Origin: Rhodospirillum sp.
Lineage (GTDB): Bacteria > Pseudomonadota > Alphaproteobacteria > Rhodospirillales > Rhodospirillaceae
Direction: 5' to 3'
Assembly (NCBI GenBank): GCA_021741145.1
Contig: JAIOYK010000004.1
Coordinates: 1-64,000, forward strand
Length of the DNA stretch: 64,000 bases
Part shown: one piece after another, positions 8,021 through 17,853 of the stretch
How the letters are laid out: every line of letters begins with the position of its first letter
Numbering within the stretch: position 1 is the stretch's first letter
Position numbers and translations under genes: made by a program
The notes under the pieces: generated by a model
What the model was told of the DNA's origin: nothing
Database searches by the model: none
The model's input: only the letters and a program-made list of their open reading frames with translations

Positions 8021-8467
8021 TTATTTTTCCTTGTAGTCCTCATGGCAACCCTTGCAGGCCTTGCCCAGGTCGCCCACCTTGGCGCCGATCTCGGACATAT
8101 CCGCGCCGGATTCGGCCGCGGCGGCCAGAGCGGTGGCGGCCTCGGCCCCCTTCATGGCCTTGGCCTTGAAGTCATCCATGTTCGACCAGATGGCATCCTT
8201 GGCCTCGGTCTTCCCCACGCCCGCCGTGCCCTCGGGGAAGGCCGCGGGGAAGCTTTCCAGGATCCCGGCGATAGCCGTGGCGTGCAGGGCGGTATCGTCG
8301 GGCACTTCAACGCCCGTCTTCATCCTGGTGGCGATGGCCACCATATGCCCCCCAACGGCGCCCATCGCGGCCTTGCGATACTCCACATAAGCCTCGGGAT
8401 CCGCGGCCTGGGCGACACCCGCGGCGAAAACAGTGGCGGTGGCCAGGACAATCATCACTTTGTTCAT
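8021..8467 (-). CDS. cycP: Cytochrome c' (periplasmic, gas-binding)
   Basis: The product is 148 residues with a typical Sec signal peptide (MNKVMIVLATATVFAAGVAQA, cleaved about residue 21). A four-helix-bundle-like mature part ends with the heme motif CKGCH at residues 138-142. The C-terminal position of CxxCH is diagnostic of cytochrome c'. The protein is periplasmic, forms dimers, and binds NO and CO at a five-coordinate heme; it contributes to NO tolerance in purple bacteria. A GGGGAAGAAG purine stretch precedes the start. It is monocistronic here. Confidence 0.92.
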   Translation of the reverse strand: MNKVMIVLATATVFAAGVAQAADPEAYVEYRKAAMGAVGGHMVAIATRMKTGVEVPDDTALHATAIAGILESFPAAFPEGTAGVGKTEAKDAIWSNMDDFKAKAMKGAEAATALAAAAESGADMSEIGAKVGDLGKACKGCHEDYKEK

Positions 8468-8700
8468 ATCGTCTTCTTCCCCAAGTTGAATTTGCGCATG
8501 GTAAACAGGGCTCGTGATCGGACTACCTCACGCGCTTCCGCCCAAACAATGCTCGCCGCGGCGCGGCATTTCAAGACTTCCTCATATAACAATCGCGTGA
8601 ACACGCGCCCCTGTTTGCAAACCGGGTTCGTGATACCCTACGGTCCAATCGACGGTCTCATTGCCGTCGCGCGATAAAAACCGGATGAAGGAAGGCGCGG

Positions 8701-10518
8701 ATGAGAGACGGCTTCGCCCCCCCGACCAAGGGGGAGGATAATGGGTGGCTGAAGGAGGTCCTACGCCCCCTCGCGCCCACCTTTCGGGAAGTGGCGCTCA
8801 TGTCCTTTTTCGTCAATGCCGCGGCCCTGGCGACGCCGGTTTTCGTTCTGCAGGTCTATGACCGGGTTGTCTTCCATGCGGGCCTCTCCACGCTGCAGGG
8901 ATTGGTCCTGGGCATGCTGGTCCTGCTGTCCTTCGACTTTATCCTCCGGCAGTCCCGGGCACGGATCATGCAGACCGTCGCCCTCCGTCTGGAAAGCCAA
9001 GTGGGCCAACGCCTGTTCGACAAGCTGACCGCCCTGCCCCTGAGGGTCCTGGAGCACCGACCCGCGGAATACTGGCTGCGGGTCTTCCGGGACGTGGACG
9101 TGATCCGAAACACCCTGTCGGGGGCCTCGGCCCTGTTGCTCTGCGACCTCCCGTTCACCCTTCTGTTCCTGGGACTGGTCTTCGTCATCGCCCAGCCGGT
9201 GGGATGGGTACTGGTTTGCGCCGCGGTGGTCTTCATGACCCTGGCTCTTGTCTCGGGCCGATCGGTGCGCTCCGCGGCCGAGCGGGAGAAGGACTCCCTG
9301 GGCAACCGGGATTCCCTGTTGGCGGAATTGCTCAACGGGCGCACGACGGTCAAAGCCCTGGCCCTGGACCGAACCCTGCGCGACGAGTACGAATCCCGCC
9401 TCGCCAGCCAGGTGGGCAACGCCATCAACCGAGGTGGACGGGTCGACGGGTTCATGAACCTGGGGGCCGTGCTCTCGATCACGACGACCATCGCCATGAC
9501 CACCGTGGGAGCGCTGGCCATCATGGAACAGGCGATGACCATCGGCGGATTGATCGCGGCGAACATGCTGGGGGGACGGCTGCTCGCGCCCCTGAACCAA
9601 CTGACGGGCACCTGGCGGACCTTCGCCGGGTTCCGCCAATCGGTCCGCCGCCTGGGCGAGGTCCTGGCCCTGCCCGAGGACCGCCAGAGCGCCACGGTCG
9701 ACCTGGGTGAAACCAAGGGCCATTTGACCCTGGAAGGCGCCACCTTCCGCTATACCTCGGACCGCGCCCCCCAGGTGGAGGACATCACCGCGGAGATCCT
9801 ACCCGGCGGGTTGACCGCGATCATCGGCCCCAACGGCGGCGGCAAGAGCACCCTGTTGAAGGTGCTGATGGGCCTTTACCCCCCGGAAAAGGGGCGAGTG
9901 CTGCTCGATGGGGCGGATATCGCCCAGTTCTCCCGGGCGGATATCGCCAAGCGGATGGGCTATCTGCCCCAGGAAACCACCCTGTTCGAGGGCTCGATCC
10001 GGGACAACATCGCCATGGGCCTTCCCGAACTGGACGACGCGGCCATCACCGCCGCGGCCAAGGCCGCGGGAGCCCATGACATGATCATCGACCTGCCCGA
10101 CGGCTACGCCACCCCCGTGGGCGAAGGGGGGCGCACCTTGTCCGGCGGCATGCGCCAAAGGGTGGCCCTCGCCCGGGCCCTGGCTGGCACGCCTCCGGTG
10201 ATCCTGCTCGACGAACCCTCGGCCAGCCTGGACCGGGCCGCCGAAGAGGTCCTGCGCGACAACCTTTCCGAAATGGCCCGGACTCGCACCGTGGTGGTGG
10301 TCACCCATAGCCCCCTGCTGCTGGCCCGTTGTCAAAGGGTCCTGGTCCTGGCCAAGGGGCGTCTCGCCTTGGCCGGGCCGGCGGTGGAGGTTCTGCCCAA
10401 GCTCTTCCCCGGTCAAGTCCAAGCGGCCCCCTCCGGTGGGATCCCCGCCAGGTCCAGCCCCGCCTCCAGCTTGGCCCCCAGGTCGACCTCCGCCACCATC
10501 CAGGGGAGCTTCCCATGA
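8701..10518 (+). CDS. Type I secretion ABC transporter (permease/ATPase)
   Basis: The product is 605 residues. An N-terminal ABC exporter membrane domain (about residues 25-300) is followed by a nucleotide-binding domain with Walker A GPNGGGKST (about residue 375), signature LSGGMRQR (about 480) and Walker B ILLDEPSASLD (about 500). It lacks an obvious N-terminal C39 peptidase-like domain, as in PrtD-like exporters. With the overlapping HlyD-type gene it forms the inner-membrane part of a type I secretion machine. The large RTX protein encoded convergently at 11915-17170 is the likely substrate. No TolC-type outer membrane gene is in the window. The C-terminal tail is Pro/Ser-rich. Confidence 0.9.
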   Translation: MRDGFAPPTKGEDNGWLKEVLRPLAPTFREVALMSFFVNAAALATPVFVLQVYDRVVFHAGLSTLQGLVLGMLVLLSFDFILRQSRARIMQTVALRLESQVGQRLFDKLTALPLRVLEHRPAEYWLRVFRDVDVIRNTLSGASALLLCDLPFTLLFLGLVFVIAQPVGWVLVCAAVVFMTLALVSGRSVRSAAEREKDSLGNRDSLLAELLNGRTTVKALALDRTLRDEYESRLASQVGNAINRGGRVDGFMNLGAVLSITTTIAMTTVGALAIMEQAMTIGGLIAANMLGGRLLAPLNQLTGTWRTFAGFRQSVRRLGEVLALPEDRQSATVDLGETKGHLTLEGATFRYTSDRAPQVEDITAEILPGGLTAIIGPNGGGKSTLLKVLMGLYPPEKGRVLLDGADIAQFSRADIAKRMGYLPQETTLFEGSIRDNIAMGLPELDDAAITAAAKAAGAHDMIIDLPDGYATPVGEGGRTLSGGMRQRVALARALAGTPPVILLDEPSASLDRAAEEVLRDNLSEMARTRTVVVVTHSPLLLARCQRVLVLAKGRLALAGPAVEVLPKLFPGQVQAAPSGGIPARSSPASSLAPRSTSATIQGSFP

Positions 10519-11879
10519 GCACCGACGCGAAGACCGCGCCCCTGCCCACCTCCCCTGCTCCGTCCAATGGGCCGTCCACTGGACCAAAGGTCTCGCCCCT
10601 GGAGACCCTGCGCCAATCCCATCCCCTGCCGACGTGGCGGCGCTTCGCCTGGACCGTCATGGCCCTGTTCGGGGCTTTCCTAATCTGGGCCTCCCAGGCC
10701 CAATTGGACGAGGTGGCCACCGCCCCGGGCGAGGTCGCGCCGGAAGGCAAGACAAAGATCATCCAACACCTGGAAGGGGGGATCATCACCGAGATCTTCG
10801 TCCAGGAAGGGGATTCCGTCACCGCGGGGGCCCCCCTTGTGCGCCTGACCCTGCCCACCACCTCCATGAACAGGGAAGAGATCGTCGCCCGCCTGGATGC
10901 CCTGCGCCTGAGCCAGGCCCGGTTGGCCGCGGAGGCGGAGGGGACAACCCTGTCCTTCCCCCCGGAGATCGCCGAACGGCGTCCCGAACTGGTCAAGACC
11001 GAACGGGAAGCCCACGAAGCCCGGTTGAAGGAACTGGGCAGTTCCCTGAAAGTGCTGGTAACCCAGAAGACCCAGCGGCAAAACGAAGCCAAGGAACTGG
11101 AAGCCCAATTGACCGCGGCCCGCGCGAACCTGGAGATCACCCAGGAACGCTATGGCATTTCGGCCAATCTGATGAAGGACGGGCTGACCAACCGCATGAA
11201 CCACCTGGAAATCGCCGGAGCGCTCACCGACCTGAAAGGCCAGATCCAGGCCCTGGAACCGGCCATCGAGCGGGCCAAGGCGGCCATCGGCGAGACCGAG
11301 GAGCGGGAACGGGAAACCCTGTTCTCCTTCCGCCGGGAGGCTCTGGAAATGACCGGTCAGGCCGAACAGGAAATCAGCCGCCTGACGGAAATGATGACCC
11401 GTGCCAACGACCAACAGGGCCGGACCCTGATCACCGCTCCGACCAAGGGCGTGGTGAAGAATGTCAAGCACAGCACCATCGGCGGCGTGATCAACCCCGG
11501 GGAAGCGATCATGGAAATCGTCCCCGTGGAGGATACCCTGATCGTCAACGCCCGCCTCAGCCCCATGGACCGGGGCTATGTGACCGAGGGACAGAAGGCC
11601 ACGGTGAAGGTCTCCACCTTCGACTACGCCCGCTATGGCGGTCTGGAGGGAACCGTGACCCTGGTGGCACCGGACACCACCATTGATGACAAGGGCCAGG
11701 CCTTTTACCGGGTCCAGGTGCGCACGCGGGAAACCCACCTGGGCGACAAGGCCGGGGAATATGAGATCAAGCCGGGCATGGAGGCCATCGTGGACATCCA
11801 CACGGGGGAACGCACCGTGATGGAATTCCTCGTCAAGCCGGTCCTGAAGCTCCGCCACGAGGCCTTTCGGGAACGCTGA
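10515..11879 (+). CDS. HlyD family type I secretion periplasmic adaptor
   Basis: The product is 454 residues, starting at the ATG that overlaps the exporter stop by four bases (ATGA) and is preceded by AGGGGAGC. One transmembrane helix lies at about residues 42-62. It is followed by a biotinyl/lipoyl-like segment (KIIQHLEGGIITEIFVQEGD), a long alpha-helical hairpin in the middle, and a C-terminal beta-barrel ending in the family motif GMEAIVDIHTGERTVMEFLV. It bridges the ABC exporter and an outer membrane TolC-like channel. Translational coupling implies equal production with the exporter. Confidence 0.92.
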   Translation: MSTDAKTAPLPTSPAPSNGPSTGPKVSPLETLRQSHPLPTWRRFAWTVMALFGAFLIWASQAQLDEVATAPGEVAPEGKTKIIQHLEGGIITEIFVQEGDSVTAGAPLVRLTLPTTSMNREEIVARLDALRLSQARLAAEAEGTTLSFPPEIAERRPELVKTEREAHEARLKELGSSLKVLVTQKTQRQNEAKELEAQLTAARANLEITQERYGISANLMKDGLTNRMNHLEIAGALTDLKGQIQALEPAIERAKAAIGETEERERETLFSFRREALEMTGQAEQEISRLTEMMTRANDQQGRTLITAPTKGVVKNVKHSTIGGVINPGEAIMEIVPVEDTLIVNARLSPMDRGYVTEGQKATVKVSTFDYARYGGLEGTVTLVAPDTTIDDKGQAFYRVQVRTRETHLGDKAGEYEIKPGMEAIVDIHTGERTVMEFLVKPVLKLRHEAFRER

Positions 11880-11881
11880 TT

Positions 11882-11905
11882 GGGCGCGCGGGTCCGGACG
11901 CGCCC
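11882..11905. terminator. Stem-loop between T1SS genes and the convergent RTX gene
   Basis: GGGCGCG pairs with CGCGCCC across a 10-base loop, in the 35 bases between two convergent stop codons. No T tract follows on the plus strand. It is a likely bidirectional terminator. Confidence 0.45.
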
Positions 11906-11914
11906 TCCCCCCCG

Positions 11915-14900
11915 TCAGGCAGGAACGGAGGTGCTGACCGAGACGTCGGTGTCGACGAACAGCACCGTGTCCCCTTTGGTGTAGACCGTATAGGACTCCG
12001 GTGTGTTGCCTTCGTCGGCGACGGCGTCCATGGACACGGTGCCGCTGTCCGTCCACCCCCCGTCCGACAGGTCAACCCTATCGTTGGTTTCGCCGGTGAT
12101 GATGGCGAAGCCATCCAGGGAGGAGGCCGTGATGCCCGATCCGCTGGGCAGGATGGCCGACAGTGCGTCCGTATCCCCATTCAAGGCCCGGATCCCCTGC
12201 TGGGTCAGCGTCAGGGTGCGCCCCGCGAGGGTATCGGACAGGGTGAGCACCTCGAATTGCTCCCCCTTGCCCTCAGCGAAGGATTGGAGCGTGAATCCGG
12301 TCATGTCGTCGCCCAGGACCAGGGTATCCAACCCCGTGCCCCCATCCAGGAAACCGTCAAACTCCAAGACATTCCCCCGCAGGGTAAAGCTGTCCGCGCC
12401 GTCCAGCAGCAGAACCACGTCGTCCCCCCCCTGCCCGTCATAGCTCTCGCCGCCAGAGGTACCCACATAGACGTCCTGGCCACTTGTGGCGGAACCGCCC
12501 GTAATGGACAGTCCCACCAGGTGGAGTCCCATGTCGTCATAAACGGGTTTGGCCACGGTATTGGCCACACCTTCGACCCGCGTGATCAGGGACTCATCGT
12601 TGAAGGTGAAGTCCATCCGATCGGCATTGGACCAGCTGATCAGGTCAAGGGAATCCCCGTTCTGAATACGATACGTCTCGAAACCAGTCCCGGGGACCAG
12701 CGTGACCTCCGTCCCTTCCACGGACAAGGTCCCGCCGACGAAAGACAAGGCGTCATGGCTGGTCCCCGCGATGGTCCCCTGGACATCGAACGTTAGATGC
12801 AGGTTTGCATCCAGGGACAGGGTTCCGGGCTGGTTGATGGTCAGGCTTCCAATGCTCTCCGACGTCCCCGGATCGATGGTTCCATACAGGGTGAAGCCGT
12901 CGTTCACGGTCAGGGTACCCGAGCCATTGAGCAGACCATTGTTGACGAAAGCGCCATTGTTGGCGTCGTCGGTGCTTTCCAGGGTGATCGTCCCGCCAAC
13001 GGTAAACGTCCCGTCATTGGTCAGGATGGCGCTGTCCTGGAGCAAAACCCGGCTGGCGCTGTCGATCAAGGTTCCCGTATTGGTCAGGTTGCCCATCAGC
13101 GTCAGGTCCCCGCCGGTGAAGCTGCCTGTCCCGCTCAGGGTGACCGTCTGATCCAGGTCCAGGGTCCCGCCACTAAAGGCGAAATCGCCGGAGGAGGAGA
13201 GCACGCCGGTCCCATCGATCAAGCCCGAGGACAGGGTCAGGCTCCCCGCCGAGGACAAGGTGTCGTTCACGGTCAAGGTGCCCCCGGACACCGTCAGGAA
13301 GGAGCCGCTTTCCACCGTTGTGGTGCCACTGTTCAGAATCAGCTCCCCGCCCGCGACGACAAGACGTCCGCCACTGGAAATGGATCCTTCCCGCGTGGTA
13401 ACCGTGTCTTCCATGAAGTACGCTGGATCGGTCGTATCAATAATCCAGGTCACCGACTCACTGGGAACGGCGGCGCCAGACCAGTTGCCCGCGGCGTTGA
13501 AGTCAATCTGTTCCGTCAGGGCATCGCCCTGCCAGGTCGTGGTCACATCGTTGACCGTCACCGTCGCCGTCTGAACCGTGGAGGCCGTGTCGCCATTGGA
13601 GGTTTCCGTCGCGGTCGCCGTGACCGTCAGGGTAAAGGACCCCGTATAGCCGCTACCGGGCACCAGCTTCACCGCTCCGGCCGCCTGCGCCGCGCTCAGG
13701 GATACGGTCCCGTTTTCGTTCTTGCCGATCGTTACGCCGTCCACGGTCACCGAAACATCGCTGGGAATGCCCGACAGCACCAAACCCATGGTCTCGCTGC
13801 CATCGGTGTCGGCGAGGGAGGCGGTCAGGGAGAGGGTTACCTCCTCCCCCCGGTCAACGGTCAGAGCGGACCCCGCCTTGGAGGTCGCGGCCTTGAGGAC
13901 ATCCAGCCAACCACTGTCCTGATATCCACTGCCGGTCCCTGTGTCGTACCAGTCCGCGCCCACATAGCTGATTTGCCCCGCGCCGTAGGTCAGAAGCGCG
14001 ACCGTGGTCACCGTGCCGGTCACATAGATCGACGTCGCCCCGGAAGGCAGAGAGGAGGTCGTCACGCCCCGGGTCGCGTTGATCCACGGCAAGCTTTCCG
14101 CCGTCGACGCGAAAACCGTGCCCGAGGCGTCCTCCGTCTTGGTGGATGTGGTGCCCGAGCCCGTGGACTGGTGCACCAAGGAGAACCCGAAGAGATCGTT
14201 CAAAAGCGCCGCGTCATCGGAATTGTGCGCGCCCATGACAATCAGGGTTCCACCACCATTCACGAAGTTTCGGATGGCGGTCTTCGCGCCCTCGGTCAGG
14301 TCTTTAACCCAATCCCCGGACTCTTCCCCCAATTCTGGAATGGCGAAAACATCGGCGTTGGCCAGGGCCGCGGTCAAGGATTCCTCGTCGAACAGGATCT
14401 GCTGGGAAACCGTATGCCCATTGTCCGTGAAGGAGTTATAGAGATTGTCGGCCTCCGACGAGGAAGAGCCACCGGAATCCACGTAAGCGCCGTTGTCGAA
14501 GACAACGATGGACCCACTGGAAATCAGGCCCCCTTCGCCGCCGAGGGTCAAGCTGGGACTGTCCGCCACCGCGGTGATCGTCACGGTCGCGGTGTCGGTC
14601 ACCGTGTAGGTCGTGCCCGACGCGCTGTAGGTCGCCGTGAAGGACAGCGTGAAGTCCGCGTCGCTGTTCGACGCGGGGGTCACCGTCAGAGACGAGAGAT
14701 TGCTCAGGTCACCACTGGAGGAAATCACCCATCCACCGGCTCCCGCGTCGTAGGCTCCCAGGGACAGTGTCGCGCCCGAAGGAAGGCCCGTCACCAGGAC
14801 CTTGGTCAGACTAGCTCCCGAGCCATTGTCGGACAGCGCGGGATTGAGGGCGAGGGCCGTGTCCTCGGATCCGGTCCCATCGGCCACGGCGATGGTCGCC

Positions 14901-17170
14901 TGGGCCGTGGTAATCCCATTCAACTGGGCCCCATCCTGAATGGCCAGTGTTTTTCCGTTCAGGGCAAACGTATTGTAAGTGATCCCCGATTGGCTGGTGG
15001 TTCCCGTGAACGACCATCCGTTGGCGGACACCGTATCGTCCCCGCCCGCCTTCACATAAAGCGTATCGCCGAAGATCGCCGACCATGCGGTCGAGGACCC
15101 AACCACCAGGGTATTGGCGCCCTCCCCCAGTTCGAGACGCTCCATGCTGGAGATCTCGGTATACCAGGTGGAGGCCAGATTCAGGGTCGTGCCCCCCCGC
15201 ACCAGGATGGTGTCGGTGCCATCACCGCCCCGGTAGCGGTCGTTGCCCGTGGAATAGACCAGGGAGTCATTGCCCGAGCCGCCCTCCAGGGTATCGGTAC
15301 CCCCGGCGCCGTCCAGGGTGTCATCCCCTCCGGCGCCGCCCTGAAGGATATTGTTCGCCGCGTTGCCGGTAATGCTGTCGGAGCCGTCGCCTCCCAGGAC
15401 ATGTTCAAGGCCATAGAGAACATCCGTATCGATATTGACGCCGCTGGCCCGGCCCGTGGTCAGGTTGACGGTGATCGCCTGGGTCGCGGAGGGGTATTTC
15501 ACCCAGTCATCCGCGCTATCGTCAACGGTCTCGCTGGATCCGCCATAATAGGTGTCGTTGCCTTGACCAGAGCCGCCGATGATGATGTCGTCGCCTGCCC
15601 CGCCAAAAACAATGTCGTTGCCGGCGTTGGTCTTCAGGATGTCACTGCCCGCGCCACCGAAAACCAGGTCATCCCCGCTGCCGGTGGTGATCTCGTCTCC
15701 CCCACTGCCGCCGGTGATTTCCAGGGGGAGGGACGAATTCTCGTTACTGTAAACGCCACCGGAGAATGCGACCACATAGCGTCCATTGCTGACACCCAGG
15801 ATATCCCCGTTCGCGGGAGTAGTACTGCCTTCTGGAGCGGGAGTTGGATCCGGGACGGGGTCCGTGCCACTGCCGATATCACTCTCGGTATCACCCCGGA
15901 CGATGATACCGCTAGAGGCGGTTTTATAGGCCGTCAAAATGGAGTTGGAGATTTTGTTGATCAGGTCCGCGACATTCCCCTTATTGCCGCCACCGCCCTG
16001 CTCCATACCCTTGCCAATCACATTGAAGGGGTCGGAATAGCTGGGATCCTGGTCGACGATTTCGGCAACGTCCGATCGACCATCCCCGTCGGTGTCCAAA
16101 TTATTCCCTTGGTCCCCGTTGTTCAGATCCTGCTGACCATCGGAGGGAAGGAAATCGAGGGAACGGTTCAGGTTTTCGTCCTGACGCATGTCCAGTTCGT
16201 TGGCCGAGAACCGGGAAACGTTCAACTCCACCTGATTGAGCACGTCCGACAGGGTCACCTTGATGCCATCGTAGGGAACGTTCAAGGTCTGGGATTGGCC
16301 ATTCAAACCCGTAAAGACAATTTCGCCCGTCGTGCCGTTGGCCTCGGGCAGCAGGACCACCTGAAAGTCCAGGCCCAAGGCATTGGCCCGGTTGGCCAGC
16401 CCGGTCAGGTCGTCCAGGTTTGTCCCCTCGGGAACCAGCAGCTTGATGATGCCCTTGGTTCCCCGAATGCCGATGGTGGCGACCGGGGTGGAAACGGTCA
16501 TGGCGTCGGGGCCGCTCTTGGCGATCTCGCCGGACACGAAGGAAAAAACGCCCGACACCAGACTGACCGAGGAAGAGCCCTCCCCCGTACCCGGATCATA
16601 GACCATTTCATCCAGGACCATCCGGCCGCTCCCCCCCAGGGAGAAGGCCGATCCGTCGAGGAAGGTGATGCCCACCGCCCCGTCCCCGGAGGTGGAGACG
16701 ACATCTCCTTGGTAGATGGGATCGCCGGAATGAACCTCGACCGAGGTCCCATCGGTCCGGATGACCGTCACGGTTCCCTCGGCTCGGGTCACGGAACCAA
16801 TGGTGCCCAATCCCTCATTGACCGTGGCCGCCTGGGCCACCTGCCCCGGCGCCTCGCCCCCCGTCAGGCGGTCGACCAGGGCCGCACGGATCGTTACTCC
16901 GCCGGGTCCCACCAAGTCCGGTGGGGTTTCCGAACCAAAGTAGTCCTTGATGAGAACCGGAGGACCGTCCGCGCCGCGAAGGATCAGGTCGTTGCCGTCA
17001 CGGGTATATTCCCCCATCACCAGGAGACGGGCGCCACCTGGAAAATCGGTCAGATCCGCGACGGACTGTATCAGATAGGCGGCGTCGGTCGGGGTCCCCC
17101 CTCCTCCCCCCATGAACACCTTGGGCTCGGTTTCCGTGGAAAAGGCACCATCCGTTTCGTTCAAGCTCAT
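11915..17170 (-). CDS. Large FecR/RTX-domain surface protein, likely type I-secreted adhesin
   Basis: The product is 1751 residues. The start at 17170 is preceded by GGAGCGG; a TTG 39 bases upstream is less likely. Residues about 120-240 form a FecR-like domain (GDPIYQGDVV, STPVATIGIRGTKG) common at the N-terminus of LapA/BapA-type proteins. Residues about 490-660 hold calcium-binding RTX nonapeptides (GGAGDDIIIGG, GGSGNDSL). A cadherin-like EDTALAL repeat follows. Residues about 880-1100 look like a Rossmann/GATase-like domain (SIVVFDNG, GGGTLIVMGAH). Next comes a beta-helical, self-repeating Gly/Ser/Thr region (about 1250-1510), then further RTX-like repeats (GGDDVVLLL, DGGTGLDTLVLGDD) and a C-terminal tail FVDTDVSVSTSVPA typical of type I substrates. 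It faces its probable exporter genes. Confidence 0.85.
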   Translation of the reverse strand: MSLNETDGAFSTETEPKVFMGGGGGTPTDAAYLIQSVADLTDFPGGARLLVMGEYTRDGNDLILRGADGPPVLIKDYFGSETPPDLVGPGGVTIRAALVDRLTGGEAPGQVAQAATVNEGLGTIGSVTRAEGTVTVIRTDGTSVEVHSGDPIYQGDVVSTSGDGAVGITFLDGSAFSLGGSGRMVLDEMVYDPGTGEGSSSVSLVSGVFSFVSGEIAKSGPDAMTVSTPVATIGIRGTKGIIKLLVPEGTNLDDLTGLANRANALGLDFQVVLLPEANGTTGEIVFTGLNGQSQTLNVPYDGIKVTLSDVLNQVELNVSRFSANELDMRQDENLNRSLDFLPSDGQQDLNNGDQGNNLDTDGDGRSDVAEIVDQDPSYSDPFNVIGKGMEQGGGGNKGNVADLINKISNSILTAYKTASSGIIVRGDTESDIGSGTDPVPDPTPAPEGSTTPANGDILGVSNGRYVVAFSGGVYSNENSSLPLEITGGSGGDEITTGSGDDLVFGGAGSDILKTNAGNDIVFGGAGDDIIIGGSGQGNDTYYGGSSETVDDSADDWVKYPSATQAITVNLTTGRASGVNIDTDVLYGLEHVLGGDGSDSITGNAANNILQGGAGGDDTLDGAGGTDTLEGGSGNDSLVYSTGNDRYRGGDGTDTILVRGGTTLNLASTWYTEISSMERLELGEGANTLVVGSSTAWSAIFGDTLYVKAGGDDTVSANGWSFTGTTSQSGITYNTFALNGKTLAIQDGAQLNGITTAQATIAVADGTGSEDTALALNPALSDNGSGASLTKVLVTGLPSGATLSLGAYDAGAGGWVISSSGDLSNLSSLTVTPASNSDADFTLSFTATYSASGTTYTVTDTATVTITAVADSPSLTLGGEGGLISSGSIVVFDNGAYVDSGGSSSSEADNLYNSFTDNGHTVSQQILFDEESLTAALANADVFAIPELGEESGDWVKDLTEGAKTAIRNFVNGGGTLIVMGAHNSDDAALLNDLFGFSLVHQSTGSGTTSTKTEDASGTVFASTAESLPWINATRGVTTSSLPSGATSIYVTGTVTTVALLTYGAGQISYVGADWYDTGTGSGYQDSGWLDVLKAATSKAGSALTVDRGEEVTLSLTASLADTDGSETMGLVLSGIPSDVSVTVDGVTIGKNENGTVSLSAAQAAGAVKLVPGSGYTGSFTLTVTATATETSNGDTASTVQTATVTVNDVTTTWQGDALTEQIDFNAAGNWSGAAVPSESVTWIIDTTDPAYFMEDTVTTREGSISSGGRLVVAGGELILNSGTTTVESGSFLTVSGGTLTVNDTLSSAGSLTLSSGLIDGTGVLSSSGDFAFSGGTLDLDQTVTLSGTGSFTGGDLTLMGNLTNTGTLIDSASRVLLQDSAILTNDGTFTVGGTITLESTDDANNGAFVNNGLLNGSGTLTVNDGFTLYGTIDPGTSESIGSLTINQPGTLSLDANLHLTFDVQGTIAGTSHDALSFVGGTLSVEGTEVTLVPGTGFETYRIQNGDSLDLISWSNADRMDFTFNDESLITRVEGVANTVAKPVYDDMGLHLVGLSITGGSATSGQDVYVGTSGGESYDGQGGDDVVLLLDGADSFTLRGNVLEFDGFLDGGTGLDTLVLGDDMTGFTLQSFAEGKGEQFEVLTLSDTLAGRTLTLTQQGIRALNGDTDALSAILPSGSGITASSLDGFAIITGETNDRVDLSDGGWTDSGTVSMDAVADEGNTPESYTVYTKGDTVLFVDTDVSVSTSVPA

Positions 17171-17758
17171 CGTTCCGCTCCAGATAGCCCGTCCCTTGGC
17201 GGGCTTCAACCGTTCTGTCCATGACCAAGCCTACCGCTTGGCTCATTAATTCCCGCACACTCGGGCTCGAACCCTCGCGACATCCCACTCCGATCCGTTT
17301 CCCGGATCCTATTCAAAGGGGATGCCCCTCACCTTCGGCACAAAACAAAAATCCAACAAAGTTGGGCACTCACGCCAAACCAACATCTGGTTTGGAAACG
17401 AAATTTAATCCCCCATTCGTTTCAAGGCTATTATTCGAAAAATCTCTAGACAAAAACTAGAAATACGCACTAATTAACCGATGCTTTTATTTAAAAATAT
17501 CACATCTCTTTTTCAAGAGAGGTAAAGGTATAGGGCTCTCCAGGCTTTCACCTTCTCGGGGCACCGATGGAAACCGATGGAAAATGCGAAGAATTCCCTA
17601 CAGTTAAGTGAAACCTTCAGTCATTTGACGATCCAGTCTAGAAACGCATAAAGACGATACCCCACCCAAAAATCCATATCCCATCCTTGCGACGTCCGAA
17701 AAATCACGGCGAATCGACCGACGTTCGACCCCATTCGAAGCGCCGGGATCGCGAACAC
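17171..17758. other. AT-rich intergenic region between the adhesin gene and the nif operon
   Basis: About 590 bases without a gene. The stretch around 17400-17520 is much more AT-rich than the window average and probably contains the adhesin promoter. A small hairpin is visible at about 17503-17523 (CTCT/AGAG arms around a T-rich loop). The element ACCGATGGAAA occurs twice in tandem at about 17562-17585. The ACCGATGG word recalls the end of GEMM c-di-GMP riboswitches, but the other conserved blocks are missing, so no riboswitch is called. Confidence 0.4.
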
Positions 17759-17792
17759 AAAAAACCGCCCGGGAGGATGGGCTCCCGGGCGG
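17759..17792 (-). terminator. Rho-independent terminator of the nifHDK operon
   Basis: On the minus strand an 11-bp perfect stem CCGCCCGGGAG/CTCCCGGGCGG with a 6-base loop is followed by six T residues. It lies 62 bases beyond the nifK stop. Confidence 0.9.
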
Positions 17793-17853
17793 CTGTTTTG
17801 GTTTGGAGAGGGGGGGATGGGCCCCCGATCTCCGCCCCTTATGATCGTGAATT

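Noticed and set aside
12797-17224. A 1475-codon open frame on the plus strand opposite the RTX adhesin
   Set aside because: It mirrors a repetitive GC-rich gene, has low-complexity His/Arg/Gly composition and no domain; the minus-strand frame has clear FecR and RTX motifs.
17500-17640. Possible c-di-GMP (GEMM) riboswitch near ACCGATGG words
   Set aside because: Only the terminal word matches; the conserved core blocks are absent and the orientation does not fit the adhesin gene.
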